A DNA stretch of 37,112 nt from Patescibacteria group bacterium (GCA_024277325.1 JAJRVN010000035.1:1-37112); one strand, 5' to 3'. Shown: positions 15,523-24,538, counted from the first letter of the stretch. Notes: generated by a model from the letters alone, not told the origin. A program made the numbers and translations.

Positions 15523-16491
15523 TTACTTTGGCAAAGGTGGTCTTTTTTCTGTGACATAAAGGCCGATTAAGGTAATCACGGCGCCAACAATAAAATAAAG
15601 GTTGATGTTTTCAGATAGGACAATCCAAGCCAAGACGACGGCTACGATTGGTTGAAGATAGGTGAATGGGGCCGCTTCGGAAGCTTCAATGAGTTTTAGG
15701 CCATGGTTGCTGGTCCAGTTGGCGATAAGAGTGGAAAAAATAGACATATAGATAAGGCCAAACCAAGCTGCTGGAGGCAGATTAGTGATTAATTTAGCTA
15801 AGAAATTAAACCCCAAAATCATCGACTCAAGCAAGTTTACTTGAGGCAGTGACTGGCTTTGGAGACTAAATTGCTCCCAAGCCGCCAACGGCCAAAACAT
15901 GACCACTCCAGTGATTATCATATAAAAAACCATCTCGATCGGTTGATGTTTGCGGTTTATAATTTCTTTGCTGAAGATGAAGATGCCGGCGTAAACTAAG
16001 GAAAACAAAAAAGTCAGGCCGTTGCCGATTAAGTGTTGGCCAATTTGGCTGTAATTAATGCCAAGCAACGGCTCAACCATGATGATTGTGGCTCCGACAA
16101 CCGTGATGAAAAAACCGATTTTTTCTTGGCGGGTTATAACTTCTTTAAGAATTAGCCCTGAGCCCATGACAATAAAGATTGGTGACAGAGAAGATAAAAA
16201 AGCGCCTTCGGCAGCGGTGGTTAGATCAAAACCGACAAAGATAAGAATTAGGCTGGCGCTTTGCAGCAAGCCCCAAAAGATCAATTTTTTAACATCGGTT
16301 AATTTGAAATTTTCTTTATGCAACCAAACTAAAAAAAACGGCAAAAAAACCGCGATATTTATTAGGTAGCGGTAAAACAGGAAACTAAAAGGGGGCAGGT
16401 AGTCAAGAGTTGTTTTAATTACCACAGCGGCTACCCCCCAAATGACTGTGGTGGCGCTTAAGTAAAGATAGGCTTTGGCACGAATTGACAT
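15523..16491 (-). CDS. EamA/DMT superfamily transporter
   Basis: A 322-residue membrane protein with ten predicted helices arranged as two EamA repeats of five. The first repeat starts LYLSATTVIWGVAAVVIK and contains LYRYLINIAVFLPFFLV and GAFLSSLSPIFIVMGS. The second contains PAAWFGLIYMSIFSTLIANWTSNHGLKLIEASEAAPFTYLQPIVAVVLAWIVLSE, the typical proline-containing helix. These proteins export or import amino acids, nucleotides or other small metabolites; the substrate cannot be inferred. It converges on valS with no intervening base. A weak TAACAT lies 8 nt before the ATG on the minus strand. Confidence 0.92.
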   Translation of the reverse strand: MSIRAKAYLYLSATTVIWGVAAVVIKTTLDYLPPFSFLFYRYLINIAVFLPFFLVWLHKENFKLTDVKKLIFWGLLQSASLILIFVGFDLTTAAEGAFLSSLSPIFIVMGSGLILKEVITRQEKIGFFITVVGATIIMVEPLLGINYSQIGQHLIGNGLTFLFSLVYAGIFIFSKEIINRKHQPIEMVFYMIITGVVMFWPLAAWEQFSLQSQSLPQVNLLESMILGFNFLAKLITNLPPAAWFGLIYMSIFSTLIANWTSNHGLKLIEASEAAPFTYLQPIVAVVLAWIVLSENINLYFIVGAVITLIGLYVTEKRPPLPK

Positions 16492-16654
16492 ATAAGGCTA
16501 TGTTAACAATTAAAAAGTCACAACGCAATCAAGATGACCAGCGCAGCAAAGCTTGTTGAACTTGCAGGTTTGAACTTGTTAAAGCTAGTGGCAGGCTTTT
16601 TAAAATAATTAGCCTTTTACTTGCTTTGTGGCCATTGCTTAAACTTAGATTTAC

Positions 16655-16691
16655 TTGACAAAAGTTAGCACTCGAGGTATGATTTTGCTAG
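16655..16691 (+). promoter_or_regulatory. Heat-shock promoter with CIRCE-like operator upstream of hrcA
   Basis: TTGACA (16655-16660) and TATGAT (16678-16683) are spaced exactly 17 bp. In the spacer lies a perfect CIRCE left arm TTAGCACTC (16665-16673). After exactly 9 bp comes a decayed right arm, TTTTGCTAG (16683-16691), matching 5 of 9 positions of GAGTGCTAA. HrcA bound here would block RNA polymerase, giving autorepression of the chaperone operon. Confidence 0.8.
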
Positions 16692-16713
16692 TAACTTAAA
16701 TTAAAAGCAAACT

Positions 16714-17451
16714 ATGGCTTTAACAGATAGACAGATTCAGATACTAAAGTATATTATCGAAGAATTTATAGCTTCGGCCCGGCCAGTTGGCTCCCAAATT
16801 TTAGAGGATAAGTATAATATTGGCGTTTCTCCGGCGACGATAAGGAATGAGATGGCGGTTTTAACTCAAGAAAACTTTCTGTTTCAACCGCATGTTTCGG
16901 CCGGTCGGGTGCCAACTACCCAAGCAATGCGTTTTTATGTTCGTAACCTTATCAACCCAAACGAAGACAATGTTACGGCCCAAGAGGAAGTTAGCTTAAA
17001 GACAAAGCTTTATCCCAAGCGGCATGATCTTAATATGATGCTTGATGAGGCGGTTGATTTATTGGCCGATCAATTAAAAAGCATCGTTGTAGCCAGTAGT
17101 GATGAAGAGGAGATGAATTTTTCCGGCTTGAGTTATTTGTTTGACTATCCGGAGTTTATGGAAATAGAACTGGCTCGCCAGGTTTTGTCGTTACTAGATG
17201 AAGAGAAGATGTTTTGGGATATTTTTCATCTTGGCAAAGGCGATGAGCCTGTGATTACTCTAATAGGCGAGGAGCTGGGCAGCCAAAATCTATATGGTTG
17301 CGGTTTGGTGTACACGCCGTTGCAGATAAGTCACCATGTTAGCTATGTCGGCGTTATTGGCTCTTACAGAATGGATTATAAGCAGATTATTCCCCGTTTG
17401 AGATTATTAAGACGTTTGATTTTGGGATTGGTTCAACAGCCGGAAAATTAA
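16714..17451 (+). CDS. hrcA: Heat-inducible transcription repressor HrcA
   Basis: Represses the chaperone operon by binding CIRCE; GroEL normally keeps it active in other bacteria. Residues 1-75 are the winged-helix domain, with ILKYIIEEFIASARPVGSQIL and the recognition segment GVSPATIRNEMAVLTQENFLFQPHVSAGRVPT. The GAF-like C-terminal part keeps FSGLSYLFDYPEF, GEELGSQNLYGCGLVYTPL and VGVIGSYRMDYKQIIP. At 245 residues it is about 100 shorter than typical HrcA, mainly through a reduced middle (dimerisation/insertion) region. It is the first gene of a tight hrcA-grpE-dnaK-dnaJ operon, with a CIRCE-like operator in its promoter. No Shine-Dalgarno sequence is evident. Confidence 0.95.
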   Translation: MALTDRQIQILKYIIEEFIASARPVGSQILEDKYNIGVSPATIRNEMAVLTQENFLFQPHVSAGRVPTTQAMRFYVRNLINPNEDNVTAQEEVSLKTKLYPKRHDLNMMLDEAVDLLADQLKSIVVASSDEEEMNFSGLSYLFDYPEFMEIELARQVLSLLDEEKMFWDIFHLGKGDEPVITLIGEELGSQNLYGCGLVYTPLQISHHVSYVGVIGSYRMDYKQIIPRLRLLRRLILGLVQQPEN

Positions 17452-17464
17452 AAAGAGATTAAAA

Positions 17465-17935
17465 ATGAAACCAAAGAAAGAAAATAAACTTGATCAACTA
17501 GTTGGCCGACTTAGGCGAGAGAACGATGACTTAAAGCGTCGTTTAGCTCGGGCTTTGGCCGATTACCATAACTTTGAGGCCAGAGCCAACAGGCAACTTG
17601 AGCGCAGTTTAGCCAAAGCTCAAGTGGAGATGATAAAAGATATGTTAATAGTTTACGAAGCGGTAGTGAATTTGTACAACTATGATAATTCGGCCGAACA
17701 CAAGGCGGTTTTGAGTACCTTTGACAATTTTTTAAATAAATATAAAATAACTAAGCTTAAGGTTAAAGAGGGTGATGTTTTTGACCCGGCCATCAGCGAG
17801 TGTTTGCAGATTGAAACCGGTCGAAAAGACAGGGTGACTCAAGTTGTCAGACCAGGCTTTAAGCTAGGCGATTTGATTATTAAGCCGGCTTTGGTCAAAG
17901 TCGGCGCCGGCATAAAAAAGGATAAAAAAAATTAA
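17465..17935 (+). CDS. grpE: Nucleotide exchange factor GrpE
   Basis: Releases ADP from DnaK. At 156 residues, it starts with a long coiled coil ([37 protein letters not shown]; family L-K-x-x-LLR-x-x-AD-x-x-N-x-x-KR), followed by a four-helix section ([16 protein letters not shown], family L-LPVLDNLERA) and a beta wing with [15 protein letters not shown] (family G-x-x-FDP-x-x-HEA) and [16 protein letters not shown] (family GY-x-x-x-x-RVLRPA-x-V-x-V). It lies 13 nt after hrcA and 16 nt before dnaK in the same operon. The usual histidine of 'HEA' is replaced (ISECL), and the disordered N-terminal tail is short. Confidence 0.95.
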   Translation: MKPKKENKLDQLVGRLRRENDDLKRRLARALADYHNFEARANRQLERSLAKAQVEMIKDMLIVYEAVVNLYNYDNSAEHKAVLSTFDNFLNKYKITKLKVKEGDVFDPAISECLQIETGRKDRVTQVVRPGFKLGDLIIKPALVKVGAGIKKDKKN

Positions 17936-17940
17936 ATTAA

Positions 17941-17946
17941 AGGAGG
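17941..17946 (+). promoter_or_regulatory. Shine-Dalgarno sequence of dnaK (AGGAGG)
   Basis: A full-strength AGGAGG lies 5 nt before the dnaK ATG. It stands out because most genes here that begin a transcript have no such site; inside operons a strong site ensures high DnaK synthesis. Confidence 0.85.
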
Positions 17947-17951
17947 TTAAA

Positions 17952-19856
17952 ATGAGTAAGATAATAGGCATTGATTTAGGAACAACCAATTCTTGCGTAG
18001 CTGTTTTGGAGGCTGGCAAGCCAAAAATAATTCCATCCAGCGAGGGCAGAAACACGATTCCTTCAGTAGTTGATGTTGTCGGCGGAGCCGTCGGCGATGT
18101 GGCTAAAAGGCAGTTGGTTTTAAAACCGGCTCAAACCATTTATTCAATTAAGCGCCTGATGGGCCGGCGGTTTGACGATCCGGAAGTGAAAAAGATTCAA
18201 AAAAAGATGGGCTATGAAATAGTTAAGGGTAAAAGCAACCTGGCCTGTGTTAAGGTTGACGGCAAAGTGTATACGCCCCAAGAAATCTCGGCCCGTATCT
18301 TAATGAAGCTGAAAAAAGACGCTGAAGAGTATTTGGGAGAAAAAGTTGAAGAAGCGGTGATCACGGTGCCGGCTTATTTTGATGATTCTCAACGACAGGC
18401 AACCAAAGAAGCCGGTAAGATAGCCGGCTTGAAAGTGAAAAGGATCTTAAACGAACCGACCGCCGCTTCTTTAGCTTATGGCCTTGACAAAGGCAAAAGT
18501 CACACTATCGCGGTTTATGATTTGGGTGGTGGTACTTTTGATATTTCGATACTAGAATTAGGCGACAGTGTTTTTGAGGTCAAGTCAACCAGTGGTGACA
18601 CGTATTTAGGCGGAGATGACTTTGATGATAAAGTGATTCATTGGTTAGTTGACGAGTTCAAGAGGGACACCGGAGTTGACTTGAGTCAAGACAGTCAAGC
18701 CCTCCAACGGCTTAAAGAGGCGGCCGAAAAAGCAAAAATAGAACTGTCGTCAACCATGGAAACTGAAATTAACCTACCGTTTTTAACTCAAGGACCAAAT
18801 AACCAACCACTTCATTTGGTTAAGAAGTTAACTAGGTCGCAACTGGAGAGTTTGGTCGCCGATTTAATAGATAAAACTTTAGAGCCGGTCAAGCAAGCTT
18901 TAAAAGATGCCAAACTGACAGCCAAAGATATAAATGAAGTTGTTTTAGTTGGTGGTATGACTCGAATGCCGAAGGTTCAAGATGTGGTTAAACAATTTTT
19001 TGGCAAAGAACCTCACAAAGGAGTCAATCCAGACGAAGTGGTTGCTATCGGCGCCGCCATTCAAGCCGGCATAATTACTGGTGAGGTTAAAGACGTTGTC
19101 TTACTTGATGTTACGCCGTTGACTTTGGGTATCGAGACTTTGGGCCAGGTTATGACTCCGATTATAGAGAGAAACACAACCATTCCAACAGAAAAAAGCC
19201 AGGTTTTTTCTACCGCCGCCGACAATCAAACCCAGGTTGAGATTCATGTCTTGCAAGGTGAGAGGCCATTGGCCAAAGACAATAAGTCACTTGGCCGGTT
19301 TATTTTAGACGGCATTCCGCCGGCTCCTCGGGGAGTGCCCCAAATAGAGGTTAGTTTTGAGATTGATACGGACGGCATTTTGAAGGTCTCGGCCCAAGAT
19401 AAAGCTACCGGCAAAAAGCAAAATATTGTTATCCAAGGAGCCACAGGTTTAAGCGATGAAGAAGTCTCCAGGATGCAACAAGAGGCTAAAAAACATGCCG
19501 AAGAAGATGCTCAGATTAAGGCCAAGATTAAGGCCAGGAACAAGCTTGACAGCTTGATTTTGGCCATAGACAAAACCTATGGCGATGTCAAGGATAAGCT
19601 GTCTGACGATGTTAAAGCCCAACTGGACAAAGCTCTGACTGAAGCTAAGAAGGTTAAGGACGATGATCAGGCCGGTAAAGATAAGCTGGAGGAGGCCTAT
19701 GACAGCCTTAATCAAGTGATTAAGAAGTATTCCCAAGAACTATACCAGCCGGCTCAAGACCACAAATCGGCTCGGGACCAAGATGGTAAAGCCCAAGCTA
19801 AACCACCTGAAGCCGAGGTGGTCGAAGAAGATAAAGAGGAAAAAAAGAAGGAATAA
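17952..19856 (+). CDS. dnaK: Chaperone DnaK (Hsp70)
   Basis: ATP-driven protein-folding chaperone, cytoplasmic. The actin-like ATPase domain (1-~370) starts [19 protein letters not shown] and contains [50 protein letters not shown] and [15 protein letters not shown]. The linker [16 protein letters not shown] leads to the substrate-binding domain with [19 protein letters not shown] and the lid ([20 protein letters not shown] onward). It ends in a charged Glu/Lys tail ([10 protein letters not shown]). The 634-residue length is normal. It is preceded by AGGAGG and is third in the hrcA-grpE-dnaK-dnaJ operon. Confidence 0.98.
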   Translation: MSKIIGIDLGTTNSCVAVLEAGKPKIIPSSEGRNTIPSVVDVVGGAVGDVAKRQLVLKPAQTIYSIKRLMGRRFDDPEVKKIQKKMGYEIVKGKSNLACVKVDGKVYTPQEISARILMKLKKDAEEYLGEKVEEAVITVPAYFDDSQRQATKEAGKIAGLKVKRILNEPTAASLAYGLDKGKSHTIAVYDLGGGTFDISILELGDSVFEVKSTSGDTYLGGDDFDDKVIHWLVDEFKRDTGVDLSQDSQALQRLKEAAEKAKIELSSTMETEINLPFLTQGPNNQPLHLVKKLTRSQLESLVADLIDKTLEPVKQALKDAKLTAKDINEVVLVGGMTRMPKVQDVVKQFFGKEPHKGVNPDEVVAIGAAIQAGIITGEVKDVVLLDVTPLTLGIETLGQVMTPIIERNTTIPTEKSQVFSTAADNQTQVEIHVLQGERPLAKDNKSLGRFILDGIPPAPRGVPQIEVSFEIDTDGILKVSAQDKATGKKQNIVIQGATGLSDEEVSRMQQEAKKHAEEDAQIKAKIKARNKLDSLILAIDKTYGDVKDKLSDDVKAQLDKALTEAKKVKDDDQAGKDKLEEAYDSLNQVIKKYSQELYQPAQDHKSARDQDGKAQAKPPEAEVVEEDKEEKKKE

Positions 19857-19892
19857 TTTTAAAACCTTTTGGTTTTATTAAAGATAAACAAG

Positions 19893-20696
19893 ATGGCTTT
19901 TACTAAAGACCCGTATCAGGTTTTGGGTGTTGATCGGCAAGCTAGCCAAGACCAGATCAAAAAAGCTTACCGCCGACTGGCTTTAAAGTACCATCCGGAT
20001 AAAAACAAATCGGCTGATGCCAAAGATAAGTTTAAGGAAATAAACGCCGCTTACGAGGTCTTGTCCGACCCGCAAAAGCGTCGGCAGTATGACAGCTTTG
20101 GCCATGCATGGTTTAATCCTAATATGGGCGGCGGTTTTTCTGCCGGTGGCTTTGATTTTAATTTTTCCGACCCACTTGATATTTTTGAGCAATTTTTCAA
20201 CTTTGGTTCACCCTTTAACCGCCGGAGGTCTTTGCCTAGGGCTTTTGCCAGGCTGAGTTTGAAGGAGGTTTTGACCGGGGCCAAGCGTAAAATCGCTGTG
20301 TCAGGCAAGACCAGGCAGGTCGATATTCCTCCCGGCGTCGAAAACGGACTGAAGTTTAGGTATGATGATTTTATCCTCGAAATAGAGGTGATTAACGATA
20401 CGGTTTTTAAGCTTAACGGCCGTGACTTAATTTACCAAGCTCCAACCTTGTTAAGCCAAGCTGTCTTGGGCGGAGTTGTTAAGGTTCCGACTCTTGACGG
20501 CAAGGATTTAAAAATCAAAGTGCCGCCGGGAACCAAAACCGGCGATTTATTAAGGGTCAGAAATTACGGCCTGCCAAAGCTTAATCGACCAAGCGACAGG
20601 GGCGATTTATATATCCAGTTCCAAGTTAAGATGCCCGAAAAGCTTGATCGTCAGCAAAAGAAGCTGTTTAAACAATTAGAAAAACTGGGATTATAG
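19893..20696 (+). CDS. dnaJ: DnaJ-type co-chaperone lacking the zinc-finger domain
   Basis: Delivers substrates to DnaK and stimulates its ATPase. The J domain (4-70) has [33 protein letters not shown] with the essential HPD, then [18 protein letters not shown] Gly/Phe-rich linker ([14 protein letters not shown]) follows. The C-terminal peptide-binding domain ([24 protein letters not shown] ... [34 protein letters not shown]) is complete. The four CxxCxGxG zinc repeats of canonical DnaJ are absent, so this is the type II/CbpA form at 267 residues although it occupies the dnaJ operon position. I choose ATG 19893; the track start (TTG 19869) adds eight unrelated residues. Confidence 0.93.
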   Translation: MAFTKDPYQVLGVDRQASQDQIKKAYRRLALKYHPDKNKSADAKDKFKEINAAYEVLSDPQKRRQYDSFGHAWFNPNMGGGFSAGGFDFNFSDPLDIFEQFFNFGSPFNRRRSLPRAFARLSLKEVLTGAKRKIAVSGKTRQVDIPPGVENGLKFRYDDFILEIEVINDTVFKLNGRDLIYQAPTLLSQAVLGGVVKVPTLDGKDLKIKVPPGTKTGDLLRVRNYGLPKLNRPSDRGDLYIQFQVKMPEKLDRQQKKLFKQLEKLGL

Positions 20697-20716
20697 CAGG
20701 GGTGCTGACAGGTTTT

Positions 20717-20743
20717 AGCTAAGCCGTTGGCTTGCTTGTTTTT
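20717..20743 (+). terminator. Rho-independent terminator of the hrcA-dnaJ operon
   Basis: The stem AGC(t)AAGCC / GGCTTGCT has 8 pairs with one bulged T and a 3-nt loop. It is followed by TGTTTTT, 20 nt after the dnaJ stop codon, in the correct orientation to end the chaperone operon. Confidence 0.7.
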
Positions 20744-20773
20744 CTCATAATTGAAGTCTTTTTTGTTAATTGG

Positions 20774-20801
20774 TTTACATCTATGAATCATGATTTATAA
20801 T
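20774..20801 (+). promoter_or_regulatory. Promoter of the PEGA/SH3 lipoprotein gene
   Basis: TTTACA (20774-20779), a 16-bp spacer and a perfect TATAAT (20796-20801) are followed after 6 nt by ATG 20808. This decides the start codon over the track start at 20790, which would lie upstream of the transcription start. Confidence 0.7.
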
Positions 20802-20807
20802 ATAGAC

Positions 20808-21740
20808 ATGATAAGAAAAATAAGTTTGGCGGTGATCGTCGTTTTATCCGGTTTGCTGTTAGGAGGATGCAGCTTAAATCCAAACGCCACTTTGCAGGTT
20901 TTTTCAACTCCAAGGGCGACTGTCATGTTAAATAATAAAATTGTCGGTGAAACGCCTTTTTTTAATACCAAAATCAAAACCGGCTCTTACGATCTTAAAC
21001 TAATCCCAATCGGGCAGGTCGATAATATCTTACCCTATGAAACAAAGTTAGAATTGAAGAAAAATACCAAAACCGCGGTCAAGTGGCAGTTTAACAAAAA
21101 TGAAGCCTCAGCCAGCGGTTATATCATGACCCAAGAAGCTATCTCAGATAAAAAAGGCAGTGTTTTTATGATAGTTTACAATCCATCCGGGGCCACTGTC
21201 AAGCTGGATGACCAAGTGGTTGGAACGACTCCTTTTCAAAAAGATGGTTTAGCCCCGAAACAATACAAGTTAAGCGTCTCAGCTAACGGCTACCAAACCG
21301 AAGAAGCCCTTATCAGCGCCGATGCCGGTTACAAAGTGATTGTTAATCTCAAGTTAGGCCAGCAGACAGGCCAATCAGAGGTATCAAACGAAGCTTCAGC
21401 CAGTGCTTCGCCGACTCCATCAGCTCCGCCGAAAAAAACCTTAACCATCAAAGATACGCCAACCGGCTGGCTAAGAGTCAGGTCAAAGCCGGGCTTGACC
21501 GGCAAAGAACTGGGCAAGGTTAATCCCGGCGATGAATTCGTTATCTTAGATGAGGAAAATGGCTGGTACAAGATAGAATATGAAACTGACAAACAAGGCT
21601 GGGTTTCCGGTACTTACGTCAAGCTCAATCAAGCCGACAATGACAAGGAGTCAGCCGACGCCAAAACGACGCCAACCAAGAAGCCGACCGCCACGCCAAC
21701 CAAGCAAGCCACAGAATCAGCTTCAACAACCAATAATTAG
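20808..21740 (+). CDS. Lipoprotein with two PEGA domains and a bacterial SH3 domain
   Basis: A 310-residue surface lipoprotein. MIRKISLAVIVVLSGLLLGGC is a lipoprotein signal peptide with lipobox LLGGC (Cys ~21). Two PEGA-type beta domains follow: ~24-70 (LQVFSTPRATVMLNNKIVGETPF) and ~113-182 (VYNPSGATVKLDDQVVGTTPF). After an Ala/Ser-rich spacer, an SH3b domain at ~215-270 reads GWLRVRSKPGLTGKELGKVNPGDEFVILDEENGWYKIEY...GWVSGTYVKL. The tail is a Thr/Pro/Lys-rich stalk. PEGA and SH3b domains bind surface or wall ligands, so the protein probably links membrane and cell wall or S-layer. It is monocistronic, between the chaperone operon's terminator and sufC. Confidence 0.92.
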   Translation: MIRKISLAVIVVLSGLLLGGCSLNPNATLQVFSTPRATVMLNNKIVGETPFFNTKIKTGSYDLKLIPIGQVDNILPYETKLELKKNTKTAVKWQFNKNEASASGYIMTQEAISDKKGSVFMIVYNPSGATVKLDDQVVGTTPFQKDGLAPKQYKLSVSANGYQTEEALISADAGYKVIVNLKLGQQTGQSEVSNEASASASPTPSAPPKKTLTIKDTPTGWLRVRSKPGLTGKELGKVNPGDEFVILDEENGWYKIEYETDKQGWVSGTYVKLNQADNDKESADAKTTPTKKPTATPTKQATESASTTNN

Positions 21741-21812
21741 CTGGAGGGAGAAGCCAACCTTTGTCAGTTAACGTTTTAACCAAGATCGCTTATCAATTTA
21801 GATTATATTTTT

Positions 21813-22556
21813 ATGTTAAAGCTGGATAATTTAACGGTTAAAGCTAAAACTAAGCTGATTTTAGAGAATCTCAACTTAAGTTTTAAAGCCGGCCGAACGT
21901 ATGTCATAATGGGACCGAATGGGTCCGGCAAGTCAACCTTGGCCAAGTCAATCATAGCCGATCCGGAGTATGAATACCGGGGGAAGATTTACTTTAAGGC
22001 TAAAGATATAACCAACTTATCAACCGAAGACAGGGCCAAACTGGGCTTGTTTGTCAGCTTCCAAAATCCGGTCGAGTTAAGTGGTATTAGCCTTTTTGAT
22101 TTAATGAAGCTGACTTTAAAAAGGAAAGTGAGGATTTTAGAGATTAAAAGGCAGATAGATGAGCTGGCGAAGCAGATTGATTTAAATCCTGAGGTGATAA
22201 AAAGCAGTCTTAATCAGTCAGTTTCCGGAGGCGAGGCCAAAAAGCTTGAGGTGATTCAAGCTTGCCTGCTAAATCCCGAAGTAATTGTTTTTGACGAGAT
22301 AGATACCGGCCTGGATGTTGATGCTCTTGGCCAGATAGCCAACTTAATTAAGCGCCGTTTTCAAAAACCGGACAAGACATTAATTATCATTACCCACAAC
22401 AGCCGGATTTTAAACCACCTTCGACCTGATGAGGTTTTAATTATGAAAAATGGCCAAGTTGTCAACCAGGGTGGGCCAAACCTGGTTAAGCAAATAGATA
22501 GGTATGGTTTTAAAGGTTGGAATTTAAAGGCTAAGTTATCAAAGTTGCATTTTTAA
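21813..22556 (+). CDS. sufC: Fe-S cluster assembly ATPase SufC
   Basis: ABC-type ATPase of the SufBCD scaffold that assembles Fe-S clusters. It has Walker A GPNGSGKST, Q-loop FVSFQNPVELSGI (family F-Q-x-P-x-x-I-P-G), signature SGGEAKKLEVIQACLLNPEVIVFDEIDTGLDVDAL (Walker B plus D-loop) and H-loop LIIITHNSRIL. The 247-residue length is normal. It is the first gene of sufC-sufB-sufD; the SufB start is 1 nt after the SufC stop. A TAGATT/TATATT region immediately precedes the ATG, and no Shine-Dalgarno sequence is evident. The Fe-S nuclease and the radical-SAM enzyme in this window are possible client proteins. Confidence 0.95.
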   Translation: MLKLDNLTVKAKTKLILENLNLSFKAGRTYVIMGPNGSGKSTLAKSIIADPEYEYRGKIYFKAKDITNLSTEDRAKLGLFVSFQNPVELSGISLFDLMKLTLKRKVRILEIKRQIDELAKQIDLNPEVIKSSLNQSVSGGEAKKLEVIQACLLNPEVIVFDEIDTGLDVDALGQIANLIKRRFQKPDKTLIIITHNSRILNHLRPDEVLIMKNGQVVNQGGPNLVKQIDRYGFKGWNLKAKLSKLHF

Positions 22557-22557
22557 A

Positions 22558-23901
22558 ATGACCGATCCGGCTTATCAGTTGCCCAGGGGCCTTAACCGGG
22601 ATGTTATCCGTAAGATTTCCAAACACAAAAAAGAACCGGATTGGATGCTTGAGTTTAGGCTTAACGCTTACAAAATTTTTCAATCTAAACATAAGCCAAA
22701 CTGGGGAGTTGATTTAAGTCGATTAGATTTTAATGATTTAAGTTATTATTCGGTTGCCTTTGGCAAAAAAGCGACTTGGAGCGAGATACCAAAAGAGATT
22801 AAGTTGGTTTATGAAAAGCTTGGTATTCCAGAGGCTGAGCAAAAGTTTTTAGCCGGTGTTTCCACTCAGCTTGAGTCGCAAGTCATTTATGAAAGTTTAA
22901 AGTTTGATCTGGAGAGGCAAGGGGTTATTTTTACCGATACCGATACCGCGGTTCAAAAATATCCGGGCCTTTTTAGAAAGTATTTTGCCAAATTGGTGCC
23001 GCCGACGGACAATCTTTTTGCTGCCTTAAACTCGGCGGTCTGGTCCGGCGGTTCTTTTGTTTATGTCCCCAAAGGGGTGCAGATAAAACGGCCTCTTCAA
23101 GCTTATTTCTTAATCAACTTAGCTAGAATCGGCCAGTTTGAGATAACTCTAATTATCGTGGAAGAGGGCGGTATGGCTCATTATTTGGAAGGATGTACGG
23201 CTCCGATTTATAGACGAGACTCGCTTCATGCCGCGGTGGTCGAGGTGTTTGTTCACAACCGGGCTCGTCTTCGTTATACAACGGTGCAAAACTGGAGCAA
23301 AAACGTTTATAACTTGACCACCAAGCGGGCCAGGGTCGAAGAAGAAGCGGTTATGGAGTGGGTTGATGGCAATATCGGATCTCTGGCGACGATGAAATAC
23401 CCGGCTTGTCTTTTAGTTGGCAAGCGGGCCCATGGAGAAACTTTGTCGGTGTCCTTTGCTGACAGCGGCCAACACCAAGACACCGGAGCTAAGATGGTTC
23501 ATCTAGCCAAAAAAACAACATCAAGGATTATAGCTAAGTCTGTATCTAAAGGCACCGGCCGAAGCTCCTATCGAGGTTTGGTCAAGTTCGGCCCGCAAGC
23601 CGCCGGCTCATCGGCTTTTGTCTCTTGCGATGCCTTGATTTTAAACGAAACCGCCAGGTCAGATACGTACCCGATTATGAAGGTTTCAACCAAACGGATC
23701 ACCCTCAAGCATGAAGCCACGGTTGAAAAGCTGGAAGAGAAAAAACTGCTTTATTTAATGAGCCGAGGCTTGAACCGATCTCAAGCCGAGGGCTTGCTGG
23801 TTTCAGGGTTTATCAGTCCGGTACTCAAGGAAATTCCCTTAGAGTACGCCAGCGAGTTAAATCGGCTTATCAATTTAAAGATGGAGGGTTCGGTTGGCTG
23901 A
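22558..23901 (+). CDS. sufB: Fe-S cluster assembly protein SufB
   Basis: Scaffold subunit on which clusters form, as part of SufBC2D. The N-terminal part starts LPRGLNRDVIRKISKHKKEPDWMLEFRLNAYKIF (family GL-x-x-x-VVR-x-ISx-x-K-x-EPxWML). The beta-helix core includes SGGSFVYVPKGVQIKRPLQAYF, EGCTAPIYRRDSLHAAVVEV, YTTVQNWSKNVYNL, SYRGLVKFGPQAAGSSAFVSCDALIL and RSDTYP, with conserved cysteines CTAP and SCDAL. The C-terminus LMSRGLNRSQAEGLLVSGFI is typical. The 447-residue length is near normal. It ends overlapping sufD by 8 bp. Confidence 0.96.
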   Translation: MTDPAYQLPRGLNRDVIRKISKHKKEPDWMLEFRLNAYKIFQSKHKPNWGVDLSRLDFNDLSYYSVAFGKKATWSEIPKEIKLVYEKLGIPEAEQKFLAGVSTQLESQVIYESLKFDLERQGVIFTDTDTAVQKYPGLFRKYFAKLVPPTDNLFAALNSAVWSGGSFVYVPKGVQIKRPLQAYFLINLARIGQFEITLIIVEEGGMAHYLEGCTAPIYRRDSLHAAVVEVFVHNRARLRYTTVQNWSKNVYNLTTKRARVEEEAVMEWVDGNIGSLATMKYPACLLVGKRAHGETLSVSFADSGQHQDTGAKMVHLAKKTTSRIIAKSVSKGTGRSSYRGLVKFGPQAAGSSAFVSCDALILNETARSDTYPIMKVSTKRITLKHEATVEKLEEKKLLYLMSRGLNRSQAEGLLVSGFISPVLKEIPLEYASELNRLINLKMEGSVG

Positions 23902-24538
23902 CTTTCATCAAGTACTCAGGCCGGTTTTAATCTCAACCGATGAAGTTAAGACTTGCCCTCTGGGCTTAATTAACCTTAACCAGCCGGGCAACTACTTGGT
24001 TTGGCTGATGAATTACTCCGGCGAATTATCGATTGATATAGTTTCTAGTTATGTTAGAGTATATGTTTTTGGCACTTATTACGGTCGGCAAAATCAGGTT
24101 TTTGATTTATCCATAAATCAAAGGCATATTGAACCAAACAGCCTGTCGCAAGTTCTTATCAAAGGGGTTTTTGCCGGCGCCAGCCGATTCAGCTACAAAG
24201 GATTGATTAAGATATTGGCCAAGGCGCAGTCAAGCCAAGCCTATCAAAAAAACCAAAATTTGATTTTATCCGACAAGGCCTATGTTGAGTCGGATCCGTT
24301 CTTGGAGATAGAAGCCAACCGGGTAGTTTGCGGCCATGGATCAACCACTAGTAGCTTATCAATTCGCCAGCTTAATTATTTGTTAAGCCGAGGCTTAAGC
24401 CATGCCCAAGCAGAGAGATTAATGATATTCGGGTTTTTGTCGGAGGTGGTTTATCAGTCTAAGGCTAAAGCCAAACAACTTAAATTATTAGCAGGGCTTG
24501 ATAAAATCTTGAACCGTTTAAAGCTTGGTAGAACATAA
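23894..24538 (+). CDS. sufD: Short SufD-like Fe-S assembly protein
   Basis: Partner of SufB in the SufBC2D complex. Only 214 residues are present against ~400 in most SufD. It keeps a shortened beta-helix core (SLSQVLIKGVFAGASRFSYKGLIKILAKAQSSQAYQKNQNLILSDKAYVESDPFLEIEANRVVCGHGSTTSSLS; family 'C-x-HGAT-x-G') and the C-terminal helices QLNYLLSRGLSHAQAERLMIFGFL. Most of the N-terminal helical and early beta-helix parts are missing. The start is TTG 23894, giving an 8-bp overlap with sufB. No sufS, sufE or sufU cysteine desulfurase genes are adjacent, so sulfur must come from a gene elsewhere or from the host or partner cells. Confidence 0.88.
   Translation: MADFHQVLRPVLISTDEVKTCPLGLINLNQPGNYLVWLMNYSGELSIDIVSSYVRVYVFGTYYGRQNQVFDLSINQRHIEPNSLSQVLIKGVFAGASRFSYKGLIKILAKAQSSQAYQKNQNLILSDKAYVESDPFLEIEANRVVCGHGSTTSSLSIRQLNYLLSRGLSHAQAERLMIFGFLSEVVYQSKAKAKQLKLLAGLDKILNRLKLGRT

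Noticed and set aside
16556-16591. TTGAACTTG repeated twice upstream of hrcA
   Set aside because: Short and not symmetric, and separate from the promoter; it is likely chance in AT-rich sequence.
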